A stretch of 64,000 nt of DNA from RHKX01 sp963784885. Lineage in GTDB: Bacteria > Actinomycetota > Thermoleophilia > Solirubrobacterales > 70-9. Shown here in pieces: positions 24,729 to 33,652 of this stretch. A program made the position numbers and the translations under genes. The notes beneath the pieces are model-generated. The model had not been told where the DNA came from, made no database searches, and was given only the letters and a program-made list of their open reading frames with translations. The stretch lies in assembly GCA_963784885.1 (NCBI GenBank), contig CAWATA010000007.1, positions 124,001-188,000 on the forward strand. Reading direction: 5' to 3'. Numbering within the stretch: position 1 is the stretch's first letter; every line of letters starts with the position of its first letter.

Positions 24729-25394
24729 TCAGTCGTCCTCGACCACGAGCCCGCCGATCTCGACGAAGCCGTCGCCGACCGGGCGTGCGTGGATCAGCGA
24801 CCCCCGTCCCTGCCGCACCTGAATCGGGCGGTCGAGCCGGGCCGAGAGGGGCAGGGCGGCCGAGCCGGTCGCCTCGTCCTCGCCGACGCCGGCCTCGGCG
24901 ACGAAGCTGCGGGCCCGGACGATTCCCGCCGCCTCGTCGATCCAGGACCAGCAGTAGCGAAAGCCCTCGGCTTCGACCGGGAGCTCGTCGACCTCGGCCG
25001 GCGAGCCGTACTCGATGATCTCCCAGTCCGGGCACCATTCCGGCCTCGCGGCGACCCAGGTGATCTCGCCCTCGAGCCGGACCGGGACCTTCCCGGCCGG
25101 CGGTCGCAGGACGTCGGGACCGTGACCCTCGCCGTGGAGCAGCCAGGCGATGCCGACGCTCGGGTGACCGGCGAACGGCAGCTCGACCTCCGGCGTGTAG
25201 ATCGCGATCCGGCCGCGCGCGGCGTCGTCGACGAAGACCGTCTCCGAGTACCCGAGATGGCGCGCCAGCGCCTGGCGGTCGCCGGCCGGGACCGACGGCC
25301 CGTCGAGGACGACTCCGAGCGGGTTGCCGTGGGTGCCGCCCGGGCCGCAGAACACCCGCGGCACCCGCACCTCGATCTCCGCCGGCCCACCCAT
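24729..25394 (-). CDS. PhzF-like isomerase family protein (short)
   Basis: 221 residues, shorter than the usual 260-300. FCGPGGTHGNPLGVVLDG at the N-terminus, TPEVELPFAGHPSVG near 68 and GEDEATGSAALPLSA near 170 are the PhzF/diaminopimelate-epimerase-fold motifs, though the usual catalytic Glu near the N-terminus is not obvious. The ATG is 5 bases past the stop of the YdeI/OmdA gene. Same strand as the purH end of the purine genes. Reaction unknown. Confidence 0.75.
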   Translation of the reverse strand: MGGPAEIEVRVPRVFCGPGGTHGNPLGVVLDGPSVPAGDRQALARHLGYSETVFVDDAARGRIAIYTPEVELPFAGHPSVGIAWLLHGEGHGPDVLRPPAGKVPVRLEGEITWVAARPEWCPDWEIIEYGSPAEVDELPVEAEGFRYCWSWIDEAAGIVRARSFVAEAGVGEDEATGSAALPLSARLDRPIQVRQGRGSLIHARPVGDGFVEIGGLVVEDD

Positions 25395-25399
25395 CCGCC

Positions 25400-25702
25400 T
25401 CAGCGGCCGTTCCGCTCGCGGTGTGGGCATCCGGGCCAGCAGCACGGCCGCCGCATGCCCTGCTCCAGTTCCTCCCGGGTCCTGCGGATGCGCCGCTCGC
25501 GCGTCGGATCCCGCTTCGCGTCCTCGACCCAGCAGATGAACTCGTTGCGCGCGAGCGGCGTGATGTCCATCCAGGCCGCCATCGCGACTGTGCTGGTGGC
25601 GAGCGCCTCGCGCAGGTCGCCGGGCAGCGGGTGCACCGTCCCGCCGGGGGTCGGGCCGCCGCCGGCCGTCCCGCTCTCCCTGCGGCGCCTCGCCCCGGCC
25701 AC
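25400..25702 (-). CDS. YdeI/OmpD-associated (OmdA) family protein
   Basis: 100 residues from a GTG 8 bases past the purH stop. The segment LPGDLREALATSTVAMAAW and the pattern RNEFICWVEDAKRDPTRERR match the C-terminal domain of the bacteriocin-protection YdeI/OmdA family. A terminal CCWPGCPHR could bind a metal and is not typical. It probably continues the purine transcript. Function in this organism unknown. Confidence 0.65.
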   Translation of the reverse strand: MAGARRRRESGTAGGGPTPGGTVHPLPGDLREALATSTVAMAAWMDITPLARNEFICWVEDAKRDPTRERRIRRTREELEQGMRRPCCWPGCPHRERNGR

Positions 25703-25710
25703 GGCCGTTC

Positions 25711-27330
25711 TCAGTGCCGGAAGTGGCGGCGGCCGGTGAAGACCATCGTGACGCCGCCTTCCTCACAGGCGGCGATCACCTCGTCGTCGCGCTTCGAGCC
25801 GCCGGGCTGGACGACGGTCCGCGCGCCGGCGTCGACCGCGGCCTGCGGGCCGTCGGCGAACGGGAAGAAGGCGTCGGAGGCGACGATGCATCCGTTCAGC
25901 CGCGCGTCGGCCTCCTCACCGTAGGCGCCCCGGCACTTCTCGATCGCGAGCCGAACCGAGTCGACGCGGCTCATCTGCCCGGCCCCGATCCCGATCGTCT
26001 GCCGGTCCTTGACGAGGACGATCGCGTTCGAGCGCACGTGCTTGCAGACCTTCCATGCGAACGCGATGTCGAGCCACTCGAGCTCGCTCGGCTCACCGCC
26101 CGTCTCGACCGTCATCCCGTCGCGGTCGCGGGCGACCGTGTCGAGCTCCTGGACGAGCATCCCGCCGCGGACCCGCTTCATGTCGAGGTCGCCGCGGCGC
26201 ATCCGTTGCTCGGTGCCCTCGAGGATCCGGATCGCGTCCTTCTGCTGGAGGATCGCCATCGCCTCGCCTTCGTATCCGGGCGCGATCAGCACCTCGACGA
26301 AGTTCTGGTGGAGCCGCTCGGCCAGCTCCGCGTCGATCGGCCGGTTGATCGCGATCACACCGCCGTACGCGGAAACCGGATCACAGGCGAGCGCCTTCTC
26401 GTAGGCGTCGAGCGCGCTCTCGCCCTCGGCCGCTCCGCACGGGTTGTTGTGCTTGACGATCACGCAGGCCGGGCTCTCGAGGTCGGCCAGCAGGTTCCGC
26501 GCCGAGTCGAGGTCGAGGACGTTGTTGAACGACAGATCCCTGCCGTGCTCCTTCGAGACCCGGCTGAGGATGTGCGATCGCACCCCGACCTCGGTGTAGA
26601 GAGCGGCCCGCTGATGCGGGTTCTCGCCGTAGGAGAGGTCGAGGAACTTCTCCATCGAGACGGTCCGGTGGGTCGGGAAGTCCTCGTAGCGTTCGCCGAA
26701 CCAGCCGCTGATCGCGGCGTCGTAGCGTGCCGTCACCGCGAACGCCTCGTTCGCCAGCCAGTGCCGGGTGCCGGCCGAGATCGTCCCGTCGCCCTCCTCG
26801 AGCTCGGCGAGGACGGCGTCGTAGCTCTCGGGCCGCACGACGACGGCGACGTAGCGGTGGTTCTTCGCTGCCGCGCGGATCATCGTCGGCCCGCCGATGT
26901 CGATGTTCTCGATCACCTCGGCGTCGGTCGCGTCACGCCGGGCCACGGCCCGTTCGAACGGGTAGAGGTTCGTGCAGACGAGGTCGATCGTCTCGATCCC
27001 CTCCTCGTCGAGGGTCGCCGCGTGCTCGGGGTCGTCGCGGACCGCGAGCAGCGCCCCGTGCAGCCGCGGATGAAGCGTCTTGACCCGGCCGCCGAGGATC
27101 TCCGGCGCGCCGGTCAGCTCCTCGACCGTCCGCACCGCGATCCCGCCGTCGGCGAGCGCGGCCGCGGTGCCGCCGGTCGAGACGATCTCGACGCCGAGCG
27201 CCTGCAGGCCCTGCGCGAACTCGACGACGCCGCTCTTGTCCGATACCGAGATCAGCGCCCGGCGGACCGGGAGCGGTTGCGGCTCCCCCTCGTTGGCGGG
27301 ATTGGCGTCGATCGTCGGCTTCGTGCTCAT
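25711..27330 (-). CDS. purH: Bifunctional AICAR formyltransferase / IMP cyclohydrolase
   Basis: 539 residues. N-terminal IMP cyclohydrolase domain (ALISVSDKSGVVEFAQGL, GGRVKTLHPRLHGA) and C-terminal AICAR transformylase (FNNVLDLDSARNL, VKHNNPCGAAEGES, SDAFFPFADGPQAA, ending FTGRRHFRH). Catalyses the last two steps to IMP. Start overlaps the purN stop by 4 bases. Last purine gene in this transcript. Confidence 0.96.
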   Translation of the reverse strand: MSTKPTIDANPANEGEPQPLPVRRALISVSDKSGVVEFAQGLQALGVEIVSTGGTAAALADGGIAVRTVEELTGAPEILGGRVKTLHPRLHGALLAVRDDPEHAATLDEEGIETIDLVCTNLYPFERAVARRDATDAEVIENIDIGGPTMIRAAAKNHRYVAVVVRPESYDAVLAELEEGDGTISAGTRHWLANEAFAVTARYDAAISGWFGERYEDFPTHRTVSMEKFLDLSYGENPHQRAALYTEVGVRSHILSRVSKEHGRDLSFNNVLDLDSARNLLADLESPACVIVKHNNPCGAAEGESALDAYEKALACDPVSAYGGVIAINRPIDAELAERLHQNFVEVLIAPGYEGEAMAILQQKDAIRILEGTEQRMRRGDLDMKRVRGGMLVQELDTVARDRDGMTVETGGEPSELEWLDIAFAWKVCKHVRSNAIVLVKDRQTIGIGAGQMSRVDSVRLAIEKCRGAYGEEADARLNGCIVASDAFFPFADGPQAAVDAGARTVVQPGGSKRDDEVIAACEEGGVTMVFTGRRHFRH

Positions 27331-27989
27331 CGCTCTTCGATCCTCACCAGTCGCGGGTTCTCGGGGTCGACCGTCACCGCACCGTCGGCGATCAGTTCGA
27401 TCGCGCGAGGCAGCAACTCGTGCTCGACGGCGTGGATCTCGTCGGTCACCTCGTGCACCGGGCGAGTGTATGTGAGCTCGATCGGGCGCTGCAGGAGGAT
27501 CGGCCCGGTGTCGACCCCCTCGTCGACGAAGTGCACCGTCACCCCGGTCACGCGGACGCCGTGGGCGATCGCCTGGCCGATCGCGTCGAGCCCGGGGAAC
27601 GACGGCAGCAGCGCCGGGTGGACGTTGATTATCCGGTTCGCGAAGCGGCGGACGAAGGGATCGCTGAGCAGCTGCATGTAGCCGGCGAGGACGACCAGCT
27701 CGCAGCCGATCGACTCGAGCCAGTCGCCGATCGCGGCGTCCCGCGCCGCGCGGTCGCTGAACTCACCGGCACCGAAGACGGCGGTCGCGACGCCCGCGGC
27801 CGCCGCCCGCTCGAGCGCCCGCGCGCCGGGCTTGTCGGAGGCGACGCCGACGACGTCGGCCTTGCCGCGTCCGTGGACGCGGTCGAGGATCGCCTGCAGG
27901 TTCGTCCCGGAGCCCGAGGCGAGCACCGCGATCCGAAGCGGCCCGCCGTCGCGAGCTCGCGGGTCCTCTGCGGATCGGACGTCGCTCAA
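27327..27989 (-). CDS. purN: Phosphoribosylglycinamide formyltransferase
   Basis: 220 residues. Motifs VLASGSGTNLQAILDR near 20, and the catalytic Asn-His-Asp set in INVHPALLPSFPG and HFVDEGVDTGPILLQ. Transfers formyl from 10-formyl-THF to GAR. One base separates it from the purF stop. An N-terminal tail of about 15 charged residues precedes the domain. Confidence 0.95.
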   Translation of the reverse strand: MSDVRSAEDPRARDGGPLRIAVLASGSGTNLQAILDRVHGRGKADVVGVASDKPGARALERAAAAGVATAVFGAGEFSDRAARDAAIGDWLESIGCELVVLAGYMQLLSDPFVRRFANRIINVHPALLPSFPGLDAIGQAIAHGVRVTGVTVHFVDEGVDTGPILLQRPIELTYTRPVHEVTDEIHAVEHELLPRAIELIADGAVTVDPENPRLVRIEER

Positions 27990-27990
27990 C

Positions 27991-29427
27991 TCAGCGGGTG
28001 CCGGCGGGGACCGTCGTCAGCTGCTCGAGCGCGAACTTGCCGTTCGCGTTCTCGCCGAGCGGATAGCGGCCGGTGAAGCAGGCGTCGCAGTGATCCTCCG
28101 CCGGCGTGCCGATCGCCTCGTAGACCCCGTCGAGGGAGAGGTAGGCGAGCGAGTCGGCGCCGATGTGCTCGGCGATCTCGTCGACGGTCCGCTCGTGGGC
28201 GACCATCTCCTCACGGCTCGACATGTCGACCCCGTAGTGGCAGGGGAAGCGGATCGGCGGCGCCGAGATCCGGAGGTGCACCTCGAGCGCCCCGGCATCG
28301 CGGAGCATCCCGACGATCTGGCGGGTCGTGTTGCCGCGCACGATCGAGTCGTCGACGACGACGATGCGCTTGCCCGAGACGATCTCGGGCAGCGGGTTGA
28401 ACTTCATCCGCAGACCGTGCTTGCGCAGCTCCTGCCCGGGCTGGATGAACGTCCGGGCAACGTAGCGGTTCTTGATCAGCCCATCGTCCTTCGGCAGTCC
28501 GGAGGCCCGCGAGAAGCCCGAGGCGGCCGGGTTGCCGGAGTCGGGAACCGAGATCACCAGGTCGGCGTCGACCGGCGCCTCGCGCCAGAGGATCTCGCCC
28601 ATCCGGCCGCGGACCTGCTGCAGGACGCGACCCTCGAGTCGGCTGTCGGGCCGCGAGAAGTAGATGTGCTCGAAGACGCAGTGCGACTTCTTCTTCGGCT
28701 TGACCGCCTGCCGTACCTCGAGGCCGCGGTCGCTGAGCGAGACCATCTCGCCGGGGTTGACCTCGCGCATCAGCTCGGCGCCGACGATGTCGAACGCACA
28801 GCTCTCGGAGGCGACGAGGTAATCGGAGCCGAGCCGGCCGAGCGCCAGGGGTCGCACGCCGCTCGGATCGCGGAAGGCGCAGATCCCGCTCTTGGTCATG
28901 ACGACGGTCGAGTAGGCGCCCTCGAGCCGCGGCATCGTCTCGACGACCGCGTCCTCGATCCGCTTCTCGGGCGAGGAGGAGAGCAGGGCGGCGATGATCT
29001 CCGAGTCGGAGGTGCCGCGGAAGGAGATGCCGCGCTCGCGGAGCTCGGCGAAGAGCTCGACGGCGTTCGTCAGGTTGCCGTTGTGGGCGAGCGCGACCTC
29101 GCGGCCGTCGTCGCGCCAGACGGGCTGGGTGTTCTCCCAGGCGCCGCCCCCGGTCGTCGAGTAGCGGACGTGTCCGATCGCCATCGTCCCGGCGAGGCCC
29201 TGCAACTTCTCCTCGTCGAAGACCTGCGAGACGAGCCCGAGGTCGCGGAGGGTCATGATCATCCCGCCTTCGCAGGTGGCGATGCCGGCCGATTCCTGGC
29301 CGCGATGCTGGAGTGCGTAGAGGCCGAAGTACGCCAGCCGGGCGACGTCGTGACCGGGTGCGTACACGCCGAAGACGCCGCACTCATCGCGCGGTCCGTC
29401 GCGGTCGTCGAAGAGCCGCTCGCTCAA
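27991..29427 (-). CDS. purF: Amidophosphoribosyltransferase
   Basis: 478 residues from the TTG at 29427 (GGAAGG 11 bases upstream); an earlier in-frame TTG at 29490 adds 21 residues but has no ribosome site. Ntn-type glutaminase with nucleophile in DECGVFGVYAPG near 16, GLYALQHRGQESAGIA, and the PRPP-binding VVVDDSIVRGNTTRQIV near 330. Commits PRPP to purine synthesis. The N-terminal residues before Cys would be a cleaved propeptide as in Gram-positive enzymes. Confidence 0.93.
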   Translation of the reverse strand: MSERLFDDRDGPRDECGVFGVYAPGHDVARLAYFGLYALQHRGQESAGIATCEGGMIMTLRDLGLVSQVFDEEKLQGLAGTMAIGHVRYSTTGGGAWENTQPVWRDDGREVALAHNGNLTNAVELFAELRERGISFRGTSDSEIIAALLSSSPEKRIEDAVVETMPRLEGAYSTVVMTKSGICAFRDPSGVRPLALGRLGSDYLVASESCAFDIVGAELMREVNPGEMVSLSDRGLEVRQAVKPKKKSHCVFEHIYFSRPDSRLEGRVLQQVRGRMGEILWREAPVDADLVISVPDSGNPAASGFSRASGLPKDDGLIKNRYVARTFIQPGQELRKHGLRMKFNPLPEIVSGKRIVVVDDSIVRGNTTRQIVGMLRDAGALEVHLRISAPPIRFPCHYGVDMSSREEMVAHERTVDEIAEHIGADSLAYLSLDGVYEAIGTPAEDHCDACFTGRYPLGENANGKFALEQLTTVPAGTR

Positions 29428-29526
29428 GAAGAAGTAGGCCTTCCGGATCGACGTCGTCGGGGATCGGAGCAGGCGTGGCCTGCAGCGCAAGGCTAGCAGC
29501 GCCGGGCGCCGGCACCGGTGCGGGGG

Positions 29527-31749
29527 TCAGGCCGGCGTCGCCTCCATCAGTGCGCCGAGCGAGCGCCAGGCCGCCGCGGCGTCCCCGACGCTCACCGAGA
29601 CCTCCGCCGATCCCGCCGTGATTCGGATCTCGTGGCCCTCGGCGATTCCGATCAGGGTCGCCGTGCCCGCCTCGACGAGCCGTGCGATCGCGCTCACCTC
29701 GCCGGCGACCACGAAGCCGCCGGGCCCCTCGCCGAACAGCCACGCCTCCGGGTCGTCGTCCCCAGTCAGCGGCCCGATGTCGACCTGCAGGCCGACCTCG
29801 CCGTCGATCGCGCACTCGGCGAGCGCGCACGCGAGACCGCCGTCGCTGACGTCGTGGACGGTGTGGAGCCGGCCGGAGCGGACCGCGCCGCGAACCTCGG
29901 CGATCGCCGCCTTGACGGCACCGATCTCGAACCGGCCGAGTCCGTGGTCGAGCTCGCCCCTGAGCTTCGCCAGCTGCGATCCCGCCAGCGACGGCGCGAA
30001 CGCCCCGGCGAACGCGATCGCGTCGCCCGAGCGCAGCGCCGCGGTCGGAAGGTTCTCGGCCGACGGCAGCTCGCCGACCATGCCGACGACCGGCGTCGGG
30101 TAGATCGGCCCGCGGTCGGTCTCGTTGTAGAGCGAGACGTTGCCGCCGACGACCGGGACGCCGAGCTCGGTGCAGGCATCCGCGAGGCCGCGGGTCGAGC
30201 GGTCGAGCTGCCAGGCGACGACCGGCTTCTCCGGGTTGCCGAAGTTGAGGCAGTTCGTGAGACCGAGCGGCTCGGCGCCCACGCAGGCGAGGTTCTGGGC
30301 GCACTCGAGCACCGCCTCGACGGTGCCGGCGTAGGGGTCGCAGCCGACCCGGCGGCCGCTGCCGTCGATCGAGACCGCGATCGCGGTGTCCGCATCGGGG
30401 ATCTGCAGGACGGCGGCGTCGGCCTGCTCGGGCCGCCGCACGGTCCGTGACTGGACGATCGAGTCGTACTGCTCGAACGCCCAGCGCTTCGAGGCGATCG
30501 TCGGCGTCGCGAGCAGCGACAGCAGCGTGTCTGAGGGCTCCGAGCCGGCGAGCCGCGGCTCGCCGTTCCCGTAGATCCAGGCCTCGGGCTCGGCCGGCTC
30601 GAGGTCGTAGAGCGGGCAGTCGTCGACGAGCAGCGTCACCGGCATGTCGCCGACGACCTCGTCGCCGTCGAGGATCCGGATCCGGTCGCCCGCGGTGACC
30701 TCGCCGATCGCGGTGCCGCCGGTCTCCCACTTCCGGCAGATCGCCAGGACCTCTTCGACCTTCTCGGGCTCGACGACGGCGAGCATCCGCTCCTGGGACT
30801 CCGAGACCATCACCTCGAACGGCTCGAGGTCGGGGTTGCGCAGCGGCACCCTGGCGACGTCGATGTCGATTCCGACGCCGCCGGCCGAGGCCATCTCGGA
30901 CGCCGAGGAGGTCAGGCCGGCCGCGCCGAGGTCCTGGAGCGAGACGAGCAGATCGGAGGCCAGCAGCTCGAGGCAGCACTCCATCACCTTCTTCTCCTCG
31001 AACGGGTCGCCGATCTGGACGGTCGGCCGCTTGTCGTCGGCCTCCTCGAGCTCGGCCGAGGCCAGCACCGATGCCCCGCCGATTCCGTCGCGGCCGGTGG
31101 TCGCACCCATCAGGACGATCACGTTGCCGATGCCCGCCGCCGCGGCCCGGACCATCTCGTCGGTCCGGGCGAGGCCGACGCACATCGCGTTGACGAGGCA
31201 GTTCTGCTCGTAGGGCGCCTCGAAGTGGACCTCGCCGCCGACGGTGGGCACGCCGATCGAGTTGCCGTAGTGGCCGATCCCGGCGACGACGTGATCGAAC
31301 AGGTACCGCGACCGCGGTGAATCGAGCTCGCCGAAGCGGAGCGAGTCGAGGACCGCGATCGGCCGCGCCCCGAGGGCGAAGATGTCGCGCATGATCCCGC
31401 CGACACCGGTGGCGGCGCCCTGAAACGGCTCGACCGCGCTCGGGTGGTTGTGGGACTCGACCTTGAACGCCACCGACCAGCCGTTGCCGACGTCGACCGC
31501 ACCGGCGTTCTCGCCCGGCCCCATGACCACGCGCGGCCCCTCGGTCGGCAGTCGCCGGAGCAGCTTCTTCGAGTGCTTGTAGGCGCAGTGCTCGGACCAG
31601 AGCAGCGAGAACATGGCCAGCTCGACGTCGTTCGGCTCCTTGCCGAGCCCGTCGCAGATGAGCTCGAACTCGTGGTCGGTGAGACCCAGTTCGCGGTGCT
31701 TGCTCAACTGGGACGGGAGTCGTTCGCGGCGCTCACCATGCCCATTCAA
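29527..31749 (-). CDS. purL: Phosphoribosylformylglycinamidine synthase subunit PurL (small type)
   Basis: 740 residues, the small form that works with PurS and PurQ. FSLLWSEHCAYKHSKKLL near 48 and KVESHNHPSAVEPFQGAATG near 95 are ATP/FGAR-site motifs, with LGAAGLTSSASEMA and CLNFGNPEKP further on. It converts FGAR to FGAM using ammonia from PurQ. Its partner genes purS and purQ are more than 12 kb upstream, separated by the sulfotransferase/glycosyltransferase block. Confidence 0.96.
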   Translation of the reverse strand: MNGHGERRERLPSQLSKHRELGLTDHEFELICDGLGKEPNDVELAMFSLLWSEHCAYKHSKKLLRRLPTEGPRVVMGPGENAGAVDVGNGWSVAFKVESHNHPSAVEPFQGAATGVGGIMRDIFALGARPIAVLDSLRFGELDSPRSRYLFDHVVAGIGHYGNSIGVPTVGGEVHFEAPYEQNCLVNAMCVGLARTDEMVRAAAAGIGNVIVLMGATTGRDGIGGASVLASAELEEADDKRPTVQIGDPFEEKKVMECCLELLASDLLVSLQDLGAAGLTSSASEMASAGGVGIDIDVARVPLRNPDLEPFEVMVSESQERMLAVVEPEKVEEVLAICRKWETGGTAIGEVTAGDRIRILDGDEVVGDMPVTLLVDDCPLYDLEPAEPEAWIYGNGEPRLAGSEPSDTLLSLLATPTIASKRWAFEQYDSIVQSRTVRRPEQADAAVLQIPDADTAIAVSIDGSGRRVGCDPYAGTVEAVLECAQNLACVGAEPLGLTNCLNFGNPEKPVVAWQLDRSTRGLADACTELGVPVVGGNVSLYNETDRGPIYPTPVVGMVGELPSAENLPTAALRSGDAIAFAGAFAPSLAGSQLAKLRGELDHGLGRFEIGAVKAAIAEVRGAVRSGRLHTVHDVSDGGLACALAECAIDGEVGLQVDIGPLTGDDDPEAWLFGEGPGGFVVAGEVSAIARLVEAGTATLIGIAEGHEIRITAGSAEVSVSVGDAAAAWRSLGALMEATPA

Positions 31750-31804
31750 CTACGTGGCCCACCGGAACGGTCGGGTGCCCGCGTGTGCGCGGCGGCCTGA
31801 GGGT

Positions 31805-33652
31805 TCAGCGGACGGGGCTCGGAACGCCCTCGCGGTAGCCGAGCTCGTCGAGCATCGGGCCGGCGACCTCCTCGAAGGCCTCGAGCTGCTCCGGCTCGAG
31901 GCGCTCTTGCCAGCCCCCGACGGGCCCGAGCCGGGTTTCGATCCCGTCGCGACCGGGGGGATCGATCATGCCGGGCTCGAAGTCGAGCTCGATGAACTCG
32001 CAGACTCGCCGCAGCACCTTCTCGGGCTCGGCGATCAGATCCTCGTAACGGACCTCGAGCAGGTGGTTGATCAGGTGCGCCTGGACGCGAACCGAGCGGA
32101 CCTTCTTGTTCCAGCGCTGACCGGTCGCCATCGCGGCGCCGGTGTTGATCTCCGCGGGCCGGGCGGCGAGCGTGTCGCGGCCGTCGCGGACGACGTGGAC
32201 GAACCGGGCTTCGGTCAGGGCTCGCTGGATCCGGCGCATCCGCTTCAGGTAGGAGGGTGTGTCGTCGCCCCAGCGGGCCGCGCCGCCGGCTTCGGCGGCG
32301 GCCTCGTAGAAGCAGCGCAGGACGGCGGCGGCCTTGAGGTCGTCGAGGGCGGTGAGGCGGCTGCGCATCTCGTCCTCGTCGAGCCCGTGGGCCTCGAGCG
32401 GACCTGCGGCCGCCATCACTTTGAGAACCCGCTCGACCGTCATCGGCTCGGAGCGGATCATCTCCGCGAGGCGCGGGACGAAGCCGGTCTCGTGCAGCAT
32501 CTCCATCTCCGAGTGCGCTCCGAGCATCGCGCCCAGGAGGTCGGTTCCGGACCGCGCCGCACCGACCAGAAACGGTGCCGGGATCCGGGGGTCGGCGGGA
32601 TCGCGGACGCCGGTCGCGTGCTTGGCCATCGCAACCGCGCGGCGCATCGGCCGGGGCAGCCGCGGGCCACGCCGCGGCCGATGGATCTCGCCGGCGCCGT
32701 TCGGGCTCGAGGTCTCGTAGCCGAGCTCGGCGAGCAGATCGCCGGCGAGCGCCTCGTAGGCGGCACGGTCGACCGGCGTCATCCGCTGTTTCCAGGTGCC
32801 GATCATGTCCGGGTTCGGCGGCTCGAACGTCTTCGCGTGACTCATCAGCCGCTTCTCGGCCGACTGGGCCTCGCCGTGAGCCCGCGGGAGCGCCCGGGCC
32901 TTCTCCTGGAGCCGCTGCTCGGCGGTCAGGTGGTAGCCGAGCATGTCCTCGTCGAAGTCGAGCTCGATGAACTCGCAGATCCGGCGCAACTCGCGCTCGG
33001 TGTCGAGGATCAGATCCTCGAACTTGACCTCCATGTAGAAGCCGAGGTAGGGCGCCTGGGAGCGGCCGCGGCTGACGCGGCTGCGCCACTTCTCGGCCGC
33101 CGCCTCGATCGTCTGCGGCCCCCAGGTCTGCTTCAGGACCGACAGGGCGACGTCGCGGCCGTCGCGGATCAGGTGGATGAAGCGCGCCTCCGGCAGGTAG
33201 GTCTGGATCTCCCGCATCGACTTCACGTAGCCGGGGGTCTTGTCGCCCCAGCGGGCCCCGTGCTTGCCCTGCTTGTCGGCGTACAGCGCGAAGAAGGCGC
33301 GGACGGCCTCGGGCCCGGTGAGCGGGTCGACGGCCGCCCAGCGTTCGGCCAGCTCGGCCGGCTCGATCGTGAAGTCTCCCCAGCGGCGGTGCGAGGCGAG
33401 CAGCTCGAGCATCTGCTCGGGTGTCGCACCGTGCTTCTCGCGGGCCGTGACGAGCTCGGGGATGAAATGCGTCTCGGAGGGGATCGCGATCTCGGGATGC
33501 GCGTCGAGCATCAGCCGCAGCAGCGTCGTCCCCGAGCGCGTCGCGCCGACGACGAACGGCGCCGCGGGCGGGCCGGAGGCGCCGCGCCGGATCGCCGAGC
33601 GACGACTGCGCCAGCCGTGCACCGAGCGGAGGATCTCGCGCCGGGCCTTCAT
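31805..33652 (-). CDS. Tandem sulfotransferase (two Sulfotransfer_3-like domains)
   Basis: 615 residues. Domain 1 (about 30-330) has the PAPS 5'-phosphosulfate loop GATRSGTTLLRLML and 3'-phosphate motif RDGRDVALS. Domain 2 (about 350-610) keeps the fold (VGAARSGTDLLGAML, RDGRDTLAA, LEVRYEDLIAEPEKVL) but has Asp for Thr in the loop and Ala where domain 1 has the 3'-phosphate serine, so it may be inactive or regulatory. It is the last gene of an array of five joined by 4-bp overlaps; purL starts 55 bases on. It likely transfers sulfate to a surface glycan or lipid. Confidence 0.82.
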   Translation of the reverse strand: MKARREILRSVHGWRSRRSAIRRGASGPPAAPFVVGATRSGTTLLRLMLDAHPEIAIPSETHFIPELVTAREKHGATPEQMLELLASHRRWGDFTIEPAELAERWAAVDPLTGPEAVRAFFALYADKQGKHGARWGDKTPGYVKSMREIQTYLPEARFIHLIRDGRDVALSVLKQTWGPQTIEAAAEKWRSRVSRGRSQAPYLGFYMEVKFEDLILDTERELRRICEFIELDFDEDMLGYHLTAEQRLQEKARALPRAHGEAQSAEKRLMSHAKTFEPPNPDMIGTWKQRMTPVDRAAYEALAGDLLAELGYETSSPNGAGEIHRPRRGPRLPRPMRRAVAMAKHATGVRDPADPRIPAPFLVGAARSGTDLLGAMLGAHSEMEMLHETGFVPRLAEMIRSEPMTVERVLKVMAAAGPLEAHGLDEDEMRSRLTALDDLKAAAVLRCFYEAAAEAGGAARWGDDTPSYLKRMRRIQRALTEARFVHVVRDGRDTLAARPAEINTGAAMATGQRWNKKVRSVRVQAHLINHLLEVRYEDLIAEPEKVLRRVCEFIELDFEPGMIDPPGRDGIETRLGPVGGWQERLEPEQLEAFEEVAGPMLDELGYREGVPSPVR

